This document shows positions 31,834 through 40,991 of a stretch of 60,911 nucleotides of DNA, piece by piece. Location of the stretch: positions 1-60,911 of the forward strand of contig CAISJJ010000013.1 of NCBI GenBank assembly GCA_903885595.1, read 5' to 3'. Made by a program: the position numbers and the translations under genes. The notes beneath the pieces are model-generated. The model searched no databases and had not been told where the DNA came from. It saw nothing but the letters and a program-made list of their open reading frames with translations. The DNA comes from an uncultured Bacteroidales bacterium. GTDB lineage: Bacteria > Bacteroidota > Bacteroidia > Bacteroidales > FEN-979. Each line of letters opens with the position of its first letter. Within the stretch, counting starts at the first letter, position 1.

Positions 31834-33044
31834 CAGATTTCCTCCAGGTTAATTATACCAATATAACCACTTTTCAGTTTTGAATCCGATAACAGGTGGA
31901 GGACCTTTTGTGGTTCAAATTCTTTCACAACCCTTAGCAATTCATCCTCGAATTCAATGATATTGTTACTCCACAATCCATTTTCGAAAATGGCCGCATG
32001 CAGATGCATTCCTCCATTTTCAGGGAGCATTTTCAGCGTTGCAGAATTCAGCATACCGGGAGTTTTTACAACAATACCGCATGCAACAACTGTTTTATTG
32101 ATCTCCTCCGATTCAAGTGAAAAGTTCATCCAATGAGGAAAATTGGACGTATCCAGAATATGTCCTGAAGCGGGTTGGTTTTCATGAATAGGTGATTTCT
32201 TAAGATGCATTCCATGGATCCCCCCACTCATTCCCAGAATCACTACACCAAATACATTGGTATCAGCTACTTTTCTCACAGCATTGAGCAGTTCCTCAAT
32301 ACGTAAGGGTGCATTACTGGCATCAAACCGTAATATCCGTGCAAACTCCCCATTGATTCCGAACCCATATAAAAAATTCAGTGAATGCTGTGACGCCTGC
32401 GCAAAATATGAATAATCAATAACTGGCCTGACTACCGCAGGATAGGAAAAAAAATGATGCCCGATCACAACAGCTTCACCAAAAAGGGATTTATAATCTT
32501 CATATTCTTCTCCCAGCGCTGCCAGTCCCAGTCCGTATGCAATTTCAGCTGGTTTGCAAACAACCGGATCAGCAGGCCCATAAGAAGCATTTTGAAAGTT
32601 TTCTTCAGACCCGAAGGTGAAGAATTTTCCATGATGGACAGAAGCTTTTCGCCATTCAAAACTTATCCCGTCCAGGTTCACTTCAATGGTTTCAGCAAAA
32701 TCTGTCTCGGGTTTCTTAACAGTAAGAAGGGACTTTAGATCATCAAGAATGTGGAGGAAGCCGGCCATGCCGCTGATACTGAAAACCTCCATAATGGCAG
32801 GTGGCACCGAAACAAGTGTCAGCTTGCCTCCAATCAGCTTCAATGCCTTGTGACTTTGCAGAATTATCCGCAAACCTGCACTGCTCATATAGGTGACCTG
32901 GGAGAAATCAAGGAAAAGATTGCGCCGGCCATCCACAGCTTCCTGATTAACAGCACGTTTCAGCGTTGGTGCGGTCAGGCCATCAATACGTCCCTGAATC
33001 TCCAGAACGTCAAAGACATTCCATTTTTTACTAACAATCTCCAT
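31833..33044 (-). CDS. STAS-domain (anti-sigma antagonist-like) protein with unrecognised C-terminal domain
   Basis: A 403-residue protein. Residues 1-105 are a STAS domain of the SpoIIAA/RsbV type (VLEIQGRIDGLTAPTLKRAV; LDFSQVTYMSSAGLRIIL), with S55 at the place of the phosphorylated serine. The remaining 290 residues (MSGGIHGMHLKK, VACGIVVKTPG) match no family I know. The neighbours are a REC-SpoIIE phosphatase and a kinase upstream and the fused ABC transporter downstream, so it may be a phosphorylation-controlled switch acting on the transporter. The true start is the ATG at 33044; an upstream in-frame TTG is less likely. Confidence 0.8.
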   Translation of the reverse strand: MEIVSKKWNVFDVLEIQGRIDGLTAPTLKRAVNQEAVDGRRNLFLDFSQVTYMSSAGLRIILQSHKALKLIGGKLTLVSVPPAIMEVFSISGMAGFLHILDDLKSLLTVKKPETDFAETIEVNLDGISFEWRKASVHHGKFFTFGSEENFQNASYGPADPVVCKPAEIAYGLGLAALGEEYEDYKSLFGEAVVIGHHFFSYPAVVRPVIDYSYFAQASQHSLNFLYGFGINGEFARILRFDASNAPLRIEELLNAVRKVADTNVFGVVILGMSGGIHGMHLKKSPIHENQPASGHILDTSNFPHWMNFSLESEEINKTVVACGIVVKTPGMLNSATLKMLPENGGMHLHAAIFENGLWSNNIIEFEDELLRVVKEFEPQKVLHLLSDSKLKSGYIGIINLEEI

Positions 33045-33067
33045 ATTTAAAAGCAAGCAATCGAAAA

Positions 33068-34252
33068 TCAGCTGCGGCCGTTGTAGGAAATTGCCAGATA
33101 GGTAATGTCATCTGACTGCGCCATCCCAGCTGAAAAAGCAGTTACTTCCTTCATCGACTCCTTAACAACATCGTCGATGGAATGAGAAAGGTGGTTTTGC
33201 AGAAAGTTCTCAAGCCGGTCATCACCGTATGCCTCGTCATTAATATTGAAAGCCTCTGTTACCCCATCGGTAAAAAGGAAAAGACGGTCGCCTGGCAGTA
33301 GTTGTAATTTTTTCGACTGATAATTAAAATCCTCCATACATCCCATGATCGGGCCCCCGGTCATTGGGACTTTCCTTATTTCGTTCCCGGAAAGGACATA
33401 AGGGGGATTGTGCCCGCCATTTACATATTCAATTTCTCCGCTCGCAGTATTGAAAATGCCATAAAAAACGGTAACAAACATGCATGAAACACTTTCGTTG
33501 CAAAGCAGGTTGTTTACATAATTCATGCATTCGTCTGAAGGTAGGCCTTTCAACCCGGTGGCACGTATCAGCGTTCTGCTCACAGCCATGAATATGGCAG
33601 CAGGAACTCCCTTGCCAGAAACATCTCCAATAACAAAACCAAGCCGGTCATGATCAATCATGAAAAAATCAAAAAAATCACCACCAACCTCCTTGGCCGC
33701 AACCATGGAAGCATAAACGCCAAAATCGGTCCGGCCGGGAAATGGTGGAAAAACCTTAGGAAGAATGGCTTGCTGTATCTCTTTCGCCGTATTCAAATCC
33801 TGACGGATAGAAATCAATTGATCGTGCTCCTCCTGCGATTGCCTGATTTGCATGATTTCATCAAGCGTTTTGTTAATTGTAATTTCAAGATCTTCGAAAT
33901 TAACCGGTTTGGTAACAAAATCAAATGCGCCCCTGTTCATTGCCGTCCTGATATTTTCCATATCCCCGTAAGCTGAAACAATCACTGTTTTTAATCCGGG
34001 ATTTTTTAGTTCCTTCAGCTTTGTCAACAGCGTCAGTCCGTCCATTTCTGGCATGTTGATATCCGACAGGATAATGCCTATTTCGGGATACTCGATCAAC
34101 TTCGCCAGGGCTTCAAGCCCGTTAAAGGCAAAAACAAATTCATATACACCATCACGGATTTGACGGCGAAACTTTTGACGTACCAGGGGTTCAAGGTCGA
34201 TCTCATCATCGACAACCAGGATTTTAATATTTAACTTATTATTCATGCTCAT
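33068..34252 (-). CDS. Response regulator with SpoIIE/RsbU-type PP2C phosphatase domain
   Basis: A 394-residue protein. The receiver domain (about 8-130) has the acidic pocket VVDDE, phospho-acceptor D64 (ILSDINMPEMDG), the switch residue in VIVSAYG and K in FVTKPV. A helical linker (about 130-165) leads to a PP2C phosphatase (about 180-390) with VGGDFFDFF, IGDVSGKGVPAAIFMA, VNGGHNPPYV, FTDGVTEAF and SDDITYLAI, which together carry the metal-binding aspartates. It probably dephosphorylates the STAS protein encoded downstream. Its start overlaps the kinase stop by 4 bp (ATGA). Confidence 0.93.
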   Translation of the reverse strand: MSMNNKLNIKILVVDDEIDLEPLVRQKFRRQIRDGVYEFVFAFNGLEALAKLIEYPEIGIILSDINMPEMDGLTLLTKLKELKNPGLKTVIVSAYGDMENIRTAMNRGAFDFVTKPVNFEDLEITINKTLDEIMQIRQSQEEHDQLISIRQDLNTAKEIQQAILPKVFPPFPGRTDFGVYASMVAAKEVGGDFFDFFMIDHDRLGFVIGDVSGKGVPAAIFMAVSRTLIRATGLKGLPSDECMNYVNNLLCNESVSCMFVTVFYGIFNTASGEIEYVNGGHNPPYVLSGNEIRKVPMTGGPIMGCMEDFNYQSKKLQLLPGDRLFLFTDGVTEAFNINDEAYGDDRLENFLQNHLSHSIDDVVKESMKEVTAFSAGMAQSDDITYLAISYNGRS

Positions 34253-35127
34253 ATGGTGTTATTTATTCTTGGTAAAACAATAATAAATTCTGCAAACGCT
34301 CCCTCTGTTGATTCAACCCTTAACGTTCCATGATGTTGATTCACGATAATATCATAGCTTATTGACAATCCAAGTCCGGTACCTGATCCGGCTGGTTTGG
34401 TAGTAAAAAACCGGTTGAATATTTTATCGGTCAACGATGAGGGAATCCCATTTCCATTATCCCTGATACGAATTTCAACCTGATTTCCCAGGTTTTTGGT
34501 GCTGGTTACCAGTACCCCATTATAACTGCCGGGATTCAATTTCTTTTTCTGATGTGTGGAATAGCATGCATTGTTGATAATATTGAGAAAAACCCTGCCT
34601 ATGTCCTGGGGAACAACACTGATCAAGCCAATTGTCTCATCGTAATCACGCTCCAATTTAATATTGAATGTGTTGTCTGATGCACGCAGTCCATGATATG
34701 CAAGAGCGACATATTCAGCAAGCATTGCATTGATATCAGTTGGGACATATTCTCCTGACTTTCCATGGGCATACAACAACATCCCGCGTATGATGCTGTC
34801 GGCACGTTTACCATGTTCGCTGATTTTTAAAATATTGCCACTCATATCTGCGAGGATTCCGTTCAAGTATTCTACTTCTTTGGGATCCATTGAAGCGGCC
34901 AGTGTAGCAATTTCATCGTTCAATTCCTTGATCAGGTCCAGAGTTAGTTCTGAAAAATTCTTTATAAAATTCAGTGGATTCTTGATTTCATGTGCAATTC
35001 CGGCTGTAAGCTGGCCAAGTGTGGCCATTTTTTCGCATTCTTCAAGTTGTTTCCGTGCGACCTTTAATTGATCCTCAATTTTTTCCATTTCGGGCGAACC
35101 ATTCGAATCATTTTTCACTTCATCCAT
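34249..35127 (-). CDS. Soluble histidine kinase without sensor domain
   Basis: A 292-residue kinase with no membrane helix or recognisable sensor domain. A short coiled coil (about 14-36) is followed by a dimerisation/phospho-acceptor domain with H46 in GIAHEIKNPLNF and by a HATPase_c domain with the N-box NIINNACY, G1 DNGNGIP and G2 GSGTGLGLSIS. The core is clearly paralogous to the C-terminus of the large sensor at 44801 (EHGKRADSIIRGMLLYAHG against EHGKRAETIVKGMLQHSRG). It is the first gene of the minus-strand operon and presumably phosphorylates the REC-SpoIIE protein. Confidence 0.9.
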   Translation of the reverse strand: MDEVKNDSNGSPEMEKIEDQLKVARKQLEECEKMATLGQLTAGIAHEIKNPLNFIKNFSELTLDLIKELNDEIATLAASMDPKEVEYLNGILADMSGNILKISEHGKRADSIIRGMLLYAHGKSGEYVPTDINAMLAEYVALAYHGLRASDNTFNIKLERDYDETIGLISVVPQDIGRVFLNIINNACYSTHQKKKLNPGSYNGVLVTSTKNLGNQVEIRIRDNGNGIPSSLTDKIFNRFFTTKPAGSGTGLGLSISYDIIVNQHHGTLRVESTEGAFAEFIIVLPRINNTI

Positions 35128-35129
35128 AG

Positions 35130-35169
35130 CCGGAAATTATATTCAGGATAAAATTAGAAGAATTTCCGG
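35130..35169. promoter_or_regulatory. Inverted repeat CCGGAAATT...AATTTCCGG in the divergent signalling promoter region
   Basis: Perfect 9-bp arms (35130-35138 and 35161-35169) are separated by 22 bp. They lie between the kinase operon and the nSTAND gene. The arrangement could be a two-turn-spaced operator for a dimer pair, or an RNA hairpin in the kinase leader. Confidence 0.4.
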
Positions 35170-35223
35170 TTAAACAGGCCATTTTTTTAAAAAAGTTTTT
35201 TTCAAGTTTATCAATGAAAAGTA

Positions 35224-35231
35224 TAAATTTG
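35224..35231 (+). promoter_or_regulatory. -7 box TAAATTTG before the nSTAND-WD40 gene
   Basis: An exact TAnnTTTG match 28 bp upstream of the ATG at 35259. It lies inside the longer frame from 35214, which supports the downstream start. Confidence 0.45.
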
Positions 35232-35258
35232 TTATTGAATCAATTTTTTATACCATCC

Positions 35259-38200
35259 ATGGCACCACCCCTACTTCACGATAACCCATTTCCAGGTATC
35301 CGGAGTTACGAAATTCATGAGGATGAGCTGTTTTTTGGCAGAGAACTTCAGATCAGGGAACTGATTGAAAAATTAGTGCAAACAAGGTTTCTCGCAATTG
35401 TCGGGTCATCAGGTTGTGGTAAATCCTCGCTGATCAAGGCAGGTGTTATTCCTTCTTTGATAAAAAACAAAACAGAATTTTTCTCAAACTCCTGGAAACT
35501 GAGCATTTTTCGTCCATCTGATGCTCCAATAAGGAACCTGGCAGAATCCCTGACTGATGGAAAAATCAACGCCGAGACCATTGCAGGTGAACTGCGCTCT
35601 GGAAAAGATGGGCTTGTGAATGTTGTACGCAAGCTTGACAATTCTGAAGGACAGGCCAGACTGATTATCATTGACCAGTTTGAAGAGCTTTTCAGGTTCC
35701 AGAAAAGCCGGACCAGTTTTAAAACAATCCTTGAAACTGCCTCATTTGTTGACCTAATATTAACTGCCATTTCGAATAAAGACATCCCTATATATATTAT
35801 ACTATCAATGCGTACTGATTTCCTGGATGAATGTACTGAATTCAGGGGTCTGAGCGAGGCGATCAACAAAGGCTATTACCTTGTTCCCCGCATGAACAAT
35901 GACGAAAGGCGACTCGCAATTACCGGGCCGGTCGGGATAAAAGGCTGTAAAATTACTGATGAGCTTGTTGACTGCCTATTAAACGATGTGGGGGATGATC
36001 CTGATCAATTGCCCATCATGCAACATGCCATGATGCGGACCTGGGATTACTGGACTCTGAACCGTATCGGTGATCAGCCCATCGGAATGGACCATTACAC
36101 AGCCATCGGTACGATGAAGGAGGCCCTTTCTGTTCACCTTGAAGAAATTTATTCGGAACTAAAAGAACACAAGAACAAATATATTGCAGAAAAGTTATTT
36201 AAAGCCCTCACCGATATTACAAAGGAAAGCCGGGGCACACGCCGCCCGACACAACTGAGCGAGATCATAACACTTGCAGAAGCACGTGAAGAGGAGGTCG
36301 TAAGGGTGATCGACAGTTTCAGAAAAACAGGATGTGCTTTCCTGATGCCTTCGGCCAATGTTGAACTCGATGCTGATTCAACGATCGACATTTCACATGA
36401 GAGCATTATGCGGGTATGGACCCGACTACGGAAATGGGTTGAAGAAGAAAGCCAATCGGCCCAACTTTACCTGCGTCTGTCAAAATCTGCCGAACTTTAT
36501 CAGGAAGGCAAAACAGGATTGTGGATCAATCCGGAGCTGCAGCTCGCACTGCAGTGGAAAGATCATACGAAACCAAATGGTACTTGGGCAATGCGGTATG
36601 ATCCTGCATTCGACCGGGCCATCACCTTTTTACAATATAGCAAAAAACAAAATGAGCTGGAATTATCAAAAAAGGAGAACCAGCAAAAAAGGAATCTTAA
36701 ACGAGCCAGGGTTTCAGCGATCATCTTAGGTATTGCCTCTCTTATTTCCATCCTGTTTCTGCTGGTCTCTCTCAACCTCCGGTTTAAGGCAGAAGCCAGC
36801 CGCAAGGAGGCGATTGAAAAGGAAAAACTGGCAGTTTTTGAAAGAAAACGAATGCAGGAACAGCGTAAAGAAGCTGTCCTCCAGAAAAAAATATCGGAAC
36901 AGCAGCAACAGATCGCTGAGCAGCAGAAAATGATCACCGAACAACAAAGGCAATATGCTGTAAAACAACAAGTTATAGCACAAGAACAAACGGCAGCTGC
37001 CGTCCAGCAGAAAAAGAAAGCCGACGAATCGAAACAGGAAGCCCTCGTTGCCAGGGATGAAGCCCAGATGCAAAGAAAGGAGGCAGTTGCACAAAAAATC
37101 ATCGCAGATCAGGAACGGATAAAGGCAGAAGAATCTGAGAAAAATACCCAACGGCTCCGACTATTGGCTGTATCCCGCTCCATGGCCATCCAGGCAAGTC
37201 AGTTGTTCATCACGGTAAAGGATGACCTTCCAGGCCTGCTGGCCGTTGAATCATATCAACTTAATAAAGAAAACGGCGGATTGCACAATGATCCCGGAAT
37301 TTATACGGCCTTATCCACTATCTTAAACGACCAGGAAATTCTGCGAGAACACGAGGATGGTGTGCGCTCAATTGCTCTTTCAAAAGATGGAAAAACATTG
37401 TTTTCATGTGGCGATGATTCCCAACTGCTGATGTGGAACCTGAACGACATAAAAGCACCCCCGGTCCGGCTCGAAATTCCGAAACAAGGGCAGGATGCCT
37501 TGCGGACTGTTGGGCTGACTTCTGATGAACAATGGCTAATTGCAGGTTCTGTCGCGGGGAAGTTGATTGTATGGAAACGCAACGCGATTAAAGATTTGCC
37601 TCGAATAGTTCAGGGACATGCTTCGGTAGTGAATGAGCTTGCGATGCACCCTGCTAAAAATGTTTTTGCATCTGCCGGTTCAGACGGGCGGCTTCTTCTT
37701 TGGACTTATGACAAAGATTTGTTTACCAAATCGGCGATTGACTCAGTTGCAGGAAAAATCAGTTGTGTTTCATTCAGCCCTGATGGTTCATGGCTTGCTT
37801 ACGGCACCGGAAGCGGAGCAGTAAAAGCGTTAGCCCTGAGCGCCGCGAAAGGGTCACCTCTGATTCTTAGCGGATCCGGTAATGCTATTACTTCCATTAC
37901 TTTCAGCAAAAATGGCAAGTTGGTGGCAGCCGGTTTATCCAACGGAACAATTAAAATATGGAATCTGGCTGACCCCGCTGCAAGACCCCAGGAAATTCTG
38001 GGGCGTCATGCTTCCGGAGTAACCGCACTGACCTTCAGCCAGGATGGCGGCGAGCTTGCATCATCAAGCTACGACCGCACCATGAAATTAGCGGGATTTC
38101 CGTCTTTGGAGGCAAAACCCATATCCATTGAGAACCATGATTTATGGGTCTATGATATCCTTTTCACCCCCGATGACCAGCAAATGATTTCATGCAGCGC

Positions 38201-38351
38201 TGATAAAACAATCCGGATTGTCTCAACCAAGAATGCAAATATGGCCACGAAACTAAAAATGGAGCTTAAGCGGAATATGACCAAAGAGGAATGGCAGAAA
38301 TTAGTTGGAGTAGACATTCCATATAAAAAAACCAGATCTGATCTTCCCTGA
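35259..38351 (+). CDS. nSTAND1-type NTPase with transmembrane coiled coil and WD40 propeller
   Basis: A 1030-residue protein. The N-terminal NPFPGIRSYEIHEDELFFGRE is the standard entry to the nSTAND1 ATPase; Walker A GSSGCGKSSL (about 49-58) and Walker B LIIIDQFEELF are clear. A winged-helix region follows to about 470. A membrane helix lies near 495-520 (SAIILGIASLISILFLLV), then a long Q/E/K-rich coiled coil (about 525-635), then WD40 repeats (about 680-1000; e.g. VRSIALSKDGKTLFSCGDD, VNELAMHP, ITSITFSKNGKLVAAGLSN, VTALTFSQDGGELASSSYD). STAND proteins are ligand-triggered signalling switches; this one lacks a fused effector. The start 35259 was chosen because it fits the family N-terminus and lies below a -7 box. 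Confidence 0.88.
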   Translation: MAPPLLHDNPFPGIRSYEIHEDELFFGRELQIRELIEKLVQTRFLAIVGSSGCGKSSLIKAGVIPSLIKNKTEFFSNSWKLSIFRPSDAPIRNLAESLTDGKINAETIAGELRSGKDGLVNVVRKLDNSEGQARLIIIDQFEELFRFQKSRTSFKTILETASFVDLILTAISNKDIPIYIILSMRTDFLDECTEFRGLSEAINKGYYLVPRMNNDERRLAITGPVGIKGCKITDELVDCLLNDVGDDPDQLPIMQHAMMRTWDYWTLNRIGDQPIGMDHYTAIGTMKEALSVHLEEIYSELKEHKNKYIAEKLFKALTDITKESRGTRRPTQLSEIITLAEAREEEVVRVIDSFRKTGCAFLMPSANVELDADSTIDISHESIMRVWTRLRKWVEEESQSAQLYLRLSKSAELYQEGKTGLWINPELQLALQWKDHTKPNGTWAMRYDPAFDRAITFLQYSKKQNELELSKKENQQKRNLKRARVSAIILGIASLISILFLLVSLNLRFKAEASRKEAIEKEKLAVFERKRMQEQRKEAVLQKKISEQQQQIAEQQKMITEQQRQYAVKQQVIAQEQTAAAVQQKKKADESKQEALVARDEAQMQRKEAVAQKIIADQERIKAEESEKNTQRLRLLAVSRSMAIQASQLFITVKDDLPGLLAVESYQLNKENGGLHNDPGIYTALSTILNDQEILREHEDGVRSIALSKDGKTLFSCGDDSQLLMWNLNDIKAPPVRLEIPKQGQDALRTVGLTSDEQWLIAGSVAGKLIVWKRNAIKDLPRIVQGHASVVNELAMHPAKNVFASAGSDGRLLLWTYDKDLFTKSAIDSVAGKISCVSFSPDGSWLAYGTGSGAVKALALSAAKGSPLILSGSGNAITSITFSKNGKLVAAGLSNGTIKIWNLADPAARPQEILGRHASGVTALTFSQDGGELASSSYDRTMKLAGFPSLEAKPISIENHDLWVYDILFTPDDQQMISCSADKTIRIVSTKNANMATKLKMELKRNMTKEEWQKLVGVDIPYKKTRSDLP

Positions 38352-38383
38352 AAAGAGAGTGCTTACAAACAAATGAATCGATT

Positions 38384-40978
38384 ATGCATCAGATTTTCAA
38401 ATACAGGATCGTTTTCAGGGTATTTCTCACCCTCGCCTGCATCATTATCCTGTCGGTTTTGTCCAGGGCTCAGGAATGCAGTGATGTGACCCTGAATCAG
38501 GCACGTAAATTTTACGAAATAGGTAAATTTTCGGAGGTAATCCGATCATTGTATCCATGTGTTCGGCAAGGCTTCAATGAAAAACAAAAGGTAGAGGCCT
38601 ACCGCTTGCTTGCCATGACCTATATCGCTATTGATTCAACTGAACAAGCTGCCATCGAGACAGGATTCCTGCTCCAGATCAATCCTACTTACGAAGCAAA
38701 TCTTTTTGATCCACCATCTTTTATCAAGATGGTCAACACCCTGAAACTTTCAGGCGGTGCACAGGTAGTCACTTCCGTATCAAAAAAAGCTGAATCGATC
38801 TACGAAGCTCCCGCCACAATCGTCGTTATCACACGCGATGAGATCCAACAAAGAGGGTATAATGATCTGGTGGAATTACTTAAAGATGTTCCGGGATTTG
38901 ACCTCACCATGTTTTACGGACCAGAGTATGCCAATGTGTACCAGCGTGGTTTCCGCCAGAACAATACGGAAAAAACACTGCTCCTGTTTGACGGTATTGA
39001 AGAAAATGACCTCTGGACCAACTGGGCTTACATTGACCGGCAGTACCCGCTTTCAAACATCGAACGGGTTGAAATCATTTACGGACCGGCCTCAACAATG
39101 TATGGTCCAAATGCCTTTGCCGGGGTAATCAATGTTATAATGAGAAATTCGGTGGATGCCATTAAGCCTGGCAAGAACATCGGTATCAGCGCCAATGTGA
39201 AGTATGGCACGTACAATACTGAAACTGTCGATCTCAGTCTCTCAGGCAAATATCGAAGCTTATCCTTTACCGTCACCAGCAGGCTTTATCATTCCGATGA
39301 AATGGATATTTCCAGCCAAAAATATTTCGATTACGATCCCAGTGTGTACAACAGTGTAGATTACAACAAACTACTTGATATGGCTACAGGCGCCAAGGAA
39401 TACCTGACTAAATTCAACCTTCCGTTTTCCAATCCGTATTATTCACTTTCTGCCGATTCCAACCAGCTTACACTAACACCTCTGGGTGCCGAAACTGCAA
39501 GGGATCTGGATAAATCGGCATATGACCAGATTGTAAAAGGACATAAGATAGGCTTCTCGAATGAAACTAAAAGCTGGCTGCTGAATGGGAAAATTAAAAT
39601 TGGAAATTTCACAGTCGGTTTTCAAACCTGGAAATACTGGCGGGGAGGCCTAACCCAGTTTACCGACACCTATGTTGCCGGTTCCGACAATGGATTTAGC
39701 TGGATACCCCAGCTTTCCAATTTTTTTGCAAAATTTGAAAACCAGATTAGTGAAAAGATCTTCTTTTCTAATCTTACTACCTATCGGCTTCATGCGGTAT
39801 CTGATGATTTTACTTTTGTAACCGTGTCCAATTATGCCCGTGGAAATAAAAAACTGCCTGACCTGGTCAAAAATAAAACCCCTGATTGGATCACAATGTA
39901 CATGTATGAGTTGTCAAAACAACTTCGTACAGAATTCAAGGTCATATACCGTCCGGTTTCGAGGTTCGACCTGGTTTCAGGACTTGAAGTGCGTAACAGC
40001 ACACTGCAGGGACAATATTATTCAAGCCTTACACCTACTCCGGAAGATTCAGCCGTTATCATACCTTCACCCAAAGGGGGCAATGAGTACAACGTCTGGG
40101 ATCTTGGTATCTATTCGCAAGGTACTTTCCAGGCTTTTCGTAACTTCAAAATCACATTCGGACTTCGTTACGACTTTAACCGGGTGCGTACCAATGATGG
40201 ATTTGGCAGTAAAGTCAGCCCACGCTTAGCCCTGGTTTATTCTCCGGGGAAATTTACTTTTAAAGCCATTTACTCCAGTGGGATCATGAATGTTTCGAAC
40301 TGGACAAAATATTCTGTTGTCGCGAACCGGATTTCCAACCCGACGCTGAAAACCGAAAACATACAAAATATCGAGTTGTGTGCGGGATTCCGTCTGAACA
40401 AGGCATTCCATGCAGATATGGAAATATACTACGACTTTATCGACAATGTAGTTGGTACGGTAAAGGTGGGGAGTTCGGGATTAATTCAGAATCAGAATAT
40501 TGGAAAATTTAAAATCATGGGAATACAGGCCAATGCCATATACCAGGTTGAATCTTTTTCTGCATATTTCAATTATACCTTCTGTGATCCCAAACAAACA
40601 TATTCCGAAACCGGGGAAGTTGATAACAGAGTGGGAGATATTTCGAGTCATCAGTTCAATATTGGTGCAAATAAACTATTCTTTAACCAATTAAATATCA
40701 ACCTCCGGCTGAATTTTGTTGGAAACAGGCTTACAGGCCAAGGGACTACGGTACCATTGAATACAGATGTTTTCCCGTCAACTGCCATTCTGAATGGGGC
40801 CATCAGCTATTCAAATAACAAAATCGTTCCAGGACTTGCTCTTCAGTTAGTGTGTAACAACATTCTGAATACAACTTATTTTGATCCCGGCACCAAGGCA
40901 GCAGATGGTGTCAACAGTCCTACCAGCATTCTCGAGCGTGGAAGACATCTGTTGCTCACTCTATCTTACTCTTTTTAA
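38384..40978 (+). CDS. TonB-dependent receptor with N-terminal TPR-like domain
   Basis: An 864-residue outer-membrane receptor. A signal peptide (about 1-29) is followed by a roughly 90-residue helical domain with TPR character (ARKFYEIGKFSEVIRSLYPC, AYRLLAMTYIAIDSTEQA). The plug follows (about 125-250: IYEAPATIVVITRDEIQQRGY, VYQRGFRQNN, ERVEIIYGPASTMYGPNAFAGVINVI), then a 22-strand barrel ending in LLLTLSYSF. No SusD partner is adjacent, so it is not a SusCD pair. It follows the nSTAND gene by 32 bp, which suggests a link between outer-membrane uptake or sensing and the signalling ATPase. Confidence 0.9.
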   Translation: MHQIFKYRIVFRVFLTLACIIILSVLSRAQECSDVTLNQARKFYEIGKFSEVIRSLYPCVRQGFNEKQKVEAYRLLAMTYIAIDSTEQAAIETGFLLQINPTYEANLFDPPSFIKMVNTLKLSGGAQVVTSVSKKAESIYEAPATIVVITRDEIQQRGYNDLVELLKDVPGFDLTMFYGPEYANVYQRGFRQNNTEKTLLLFDGIEENDLWTNWAYIDRQYPLSNIERVEIIYGPASTMYGPNAFAGVINVIMRNSVDAIKPGKNIGISANVKYGTYNTETVDLSLSGKYRSLSFTVTSRLYHSDEMDISSQKYFDYDPSVYNSVDYNKLLDMATGAKEYLTKFNLPFSNPYYSLSADSNQLTLTPLGAETARDLDKSAYDQIVKGHKIGFSNETKSWLLNGKIKIGNFTVGFQTWKYWRGGLTQFTDTYVAGSDNGFSWIPQLSNFFAKFENQISEKIFFSNLTTYRLHAVSDDFTFVTVSNYARGNKKLPDLVKNKTPDWITMYMYELSKQLRTEFKVIYRPVSRFDLVSGLEVRNSTLQGQYYSSLTPTPEDSAVIIPSPKGGNEYNVWDLGIYSQGTFQAFRNFKITFGLRYDFNRVRTNDGFGSKVSPRLALVYSPGKFTFKAIYSSGIMNVSNWTKYSVVANRISNPTLKTENIQNIELCAGFRLNKAFHADMEIYYDFIDNVVGTVKVGSSGLIQNQNIGKFKIMGIQANAIYQVESFSAYFNYTFCDPKQTYSETGEVDNRVGDISSHQFNIGANKLFFNQLNINLRLNFVGNRLTGQGTTVPLNTDVFPSTAILNGAISYSNNKIVPGLALQLVCNNILNTTYFDPGTKAADGVNSPTSILERGRHLLLTLSYSF

Positions 40979-40991
40979 TCATTCACTATTC

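Noticed and set aside
36563-37151. Minus-strand frames of 179 and 141 residues inside the nSTAND gene
   Set aside because: They read the Gln/Glu/Lys coiled-coil region backwards, giving Cys/Phe/Leu-rich nonsense.
35259-38351. Anti-phage defence island around the nSTAND gene
   Set aside because: Neighbours are an outer-membrane receptor, a transporter and kinases; no nuclease, protease or other known defence effector is present. It is kept only as a low-probability alternative.
38384-40978. SusC-type glycan uptake locus
   Set aside because: No SusD-like gene follows, and the N-terminal domain is TPR-like and not a carboxypeptidase-like SusC start.
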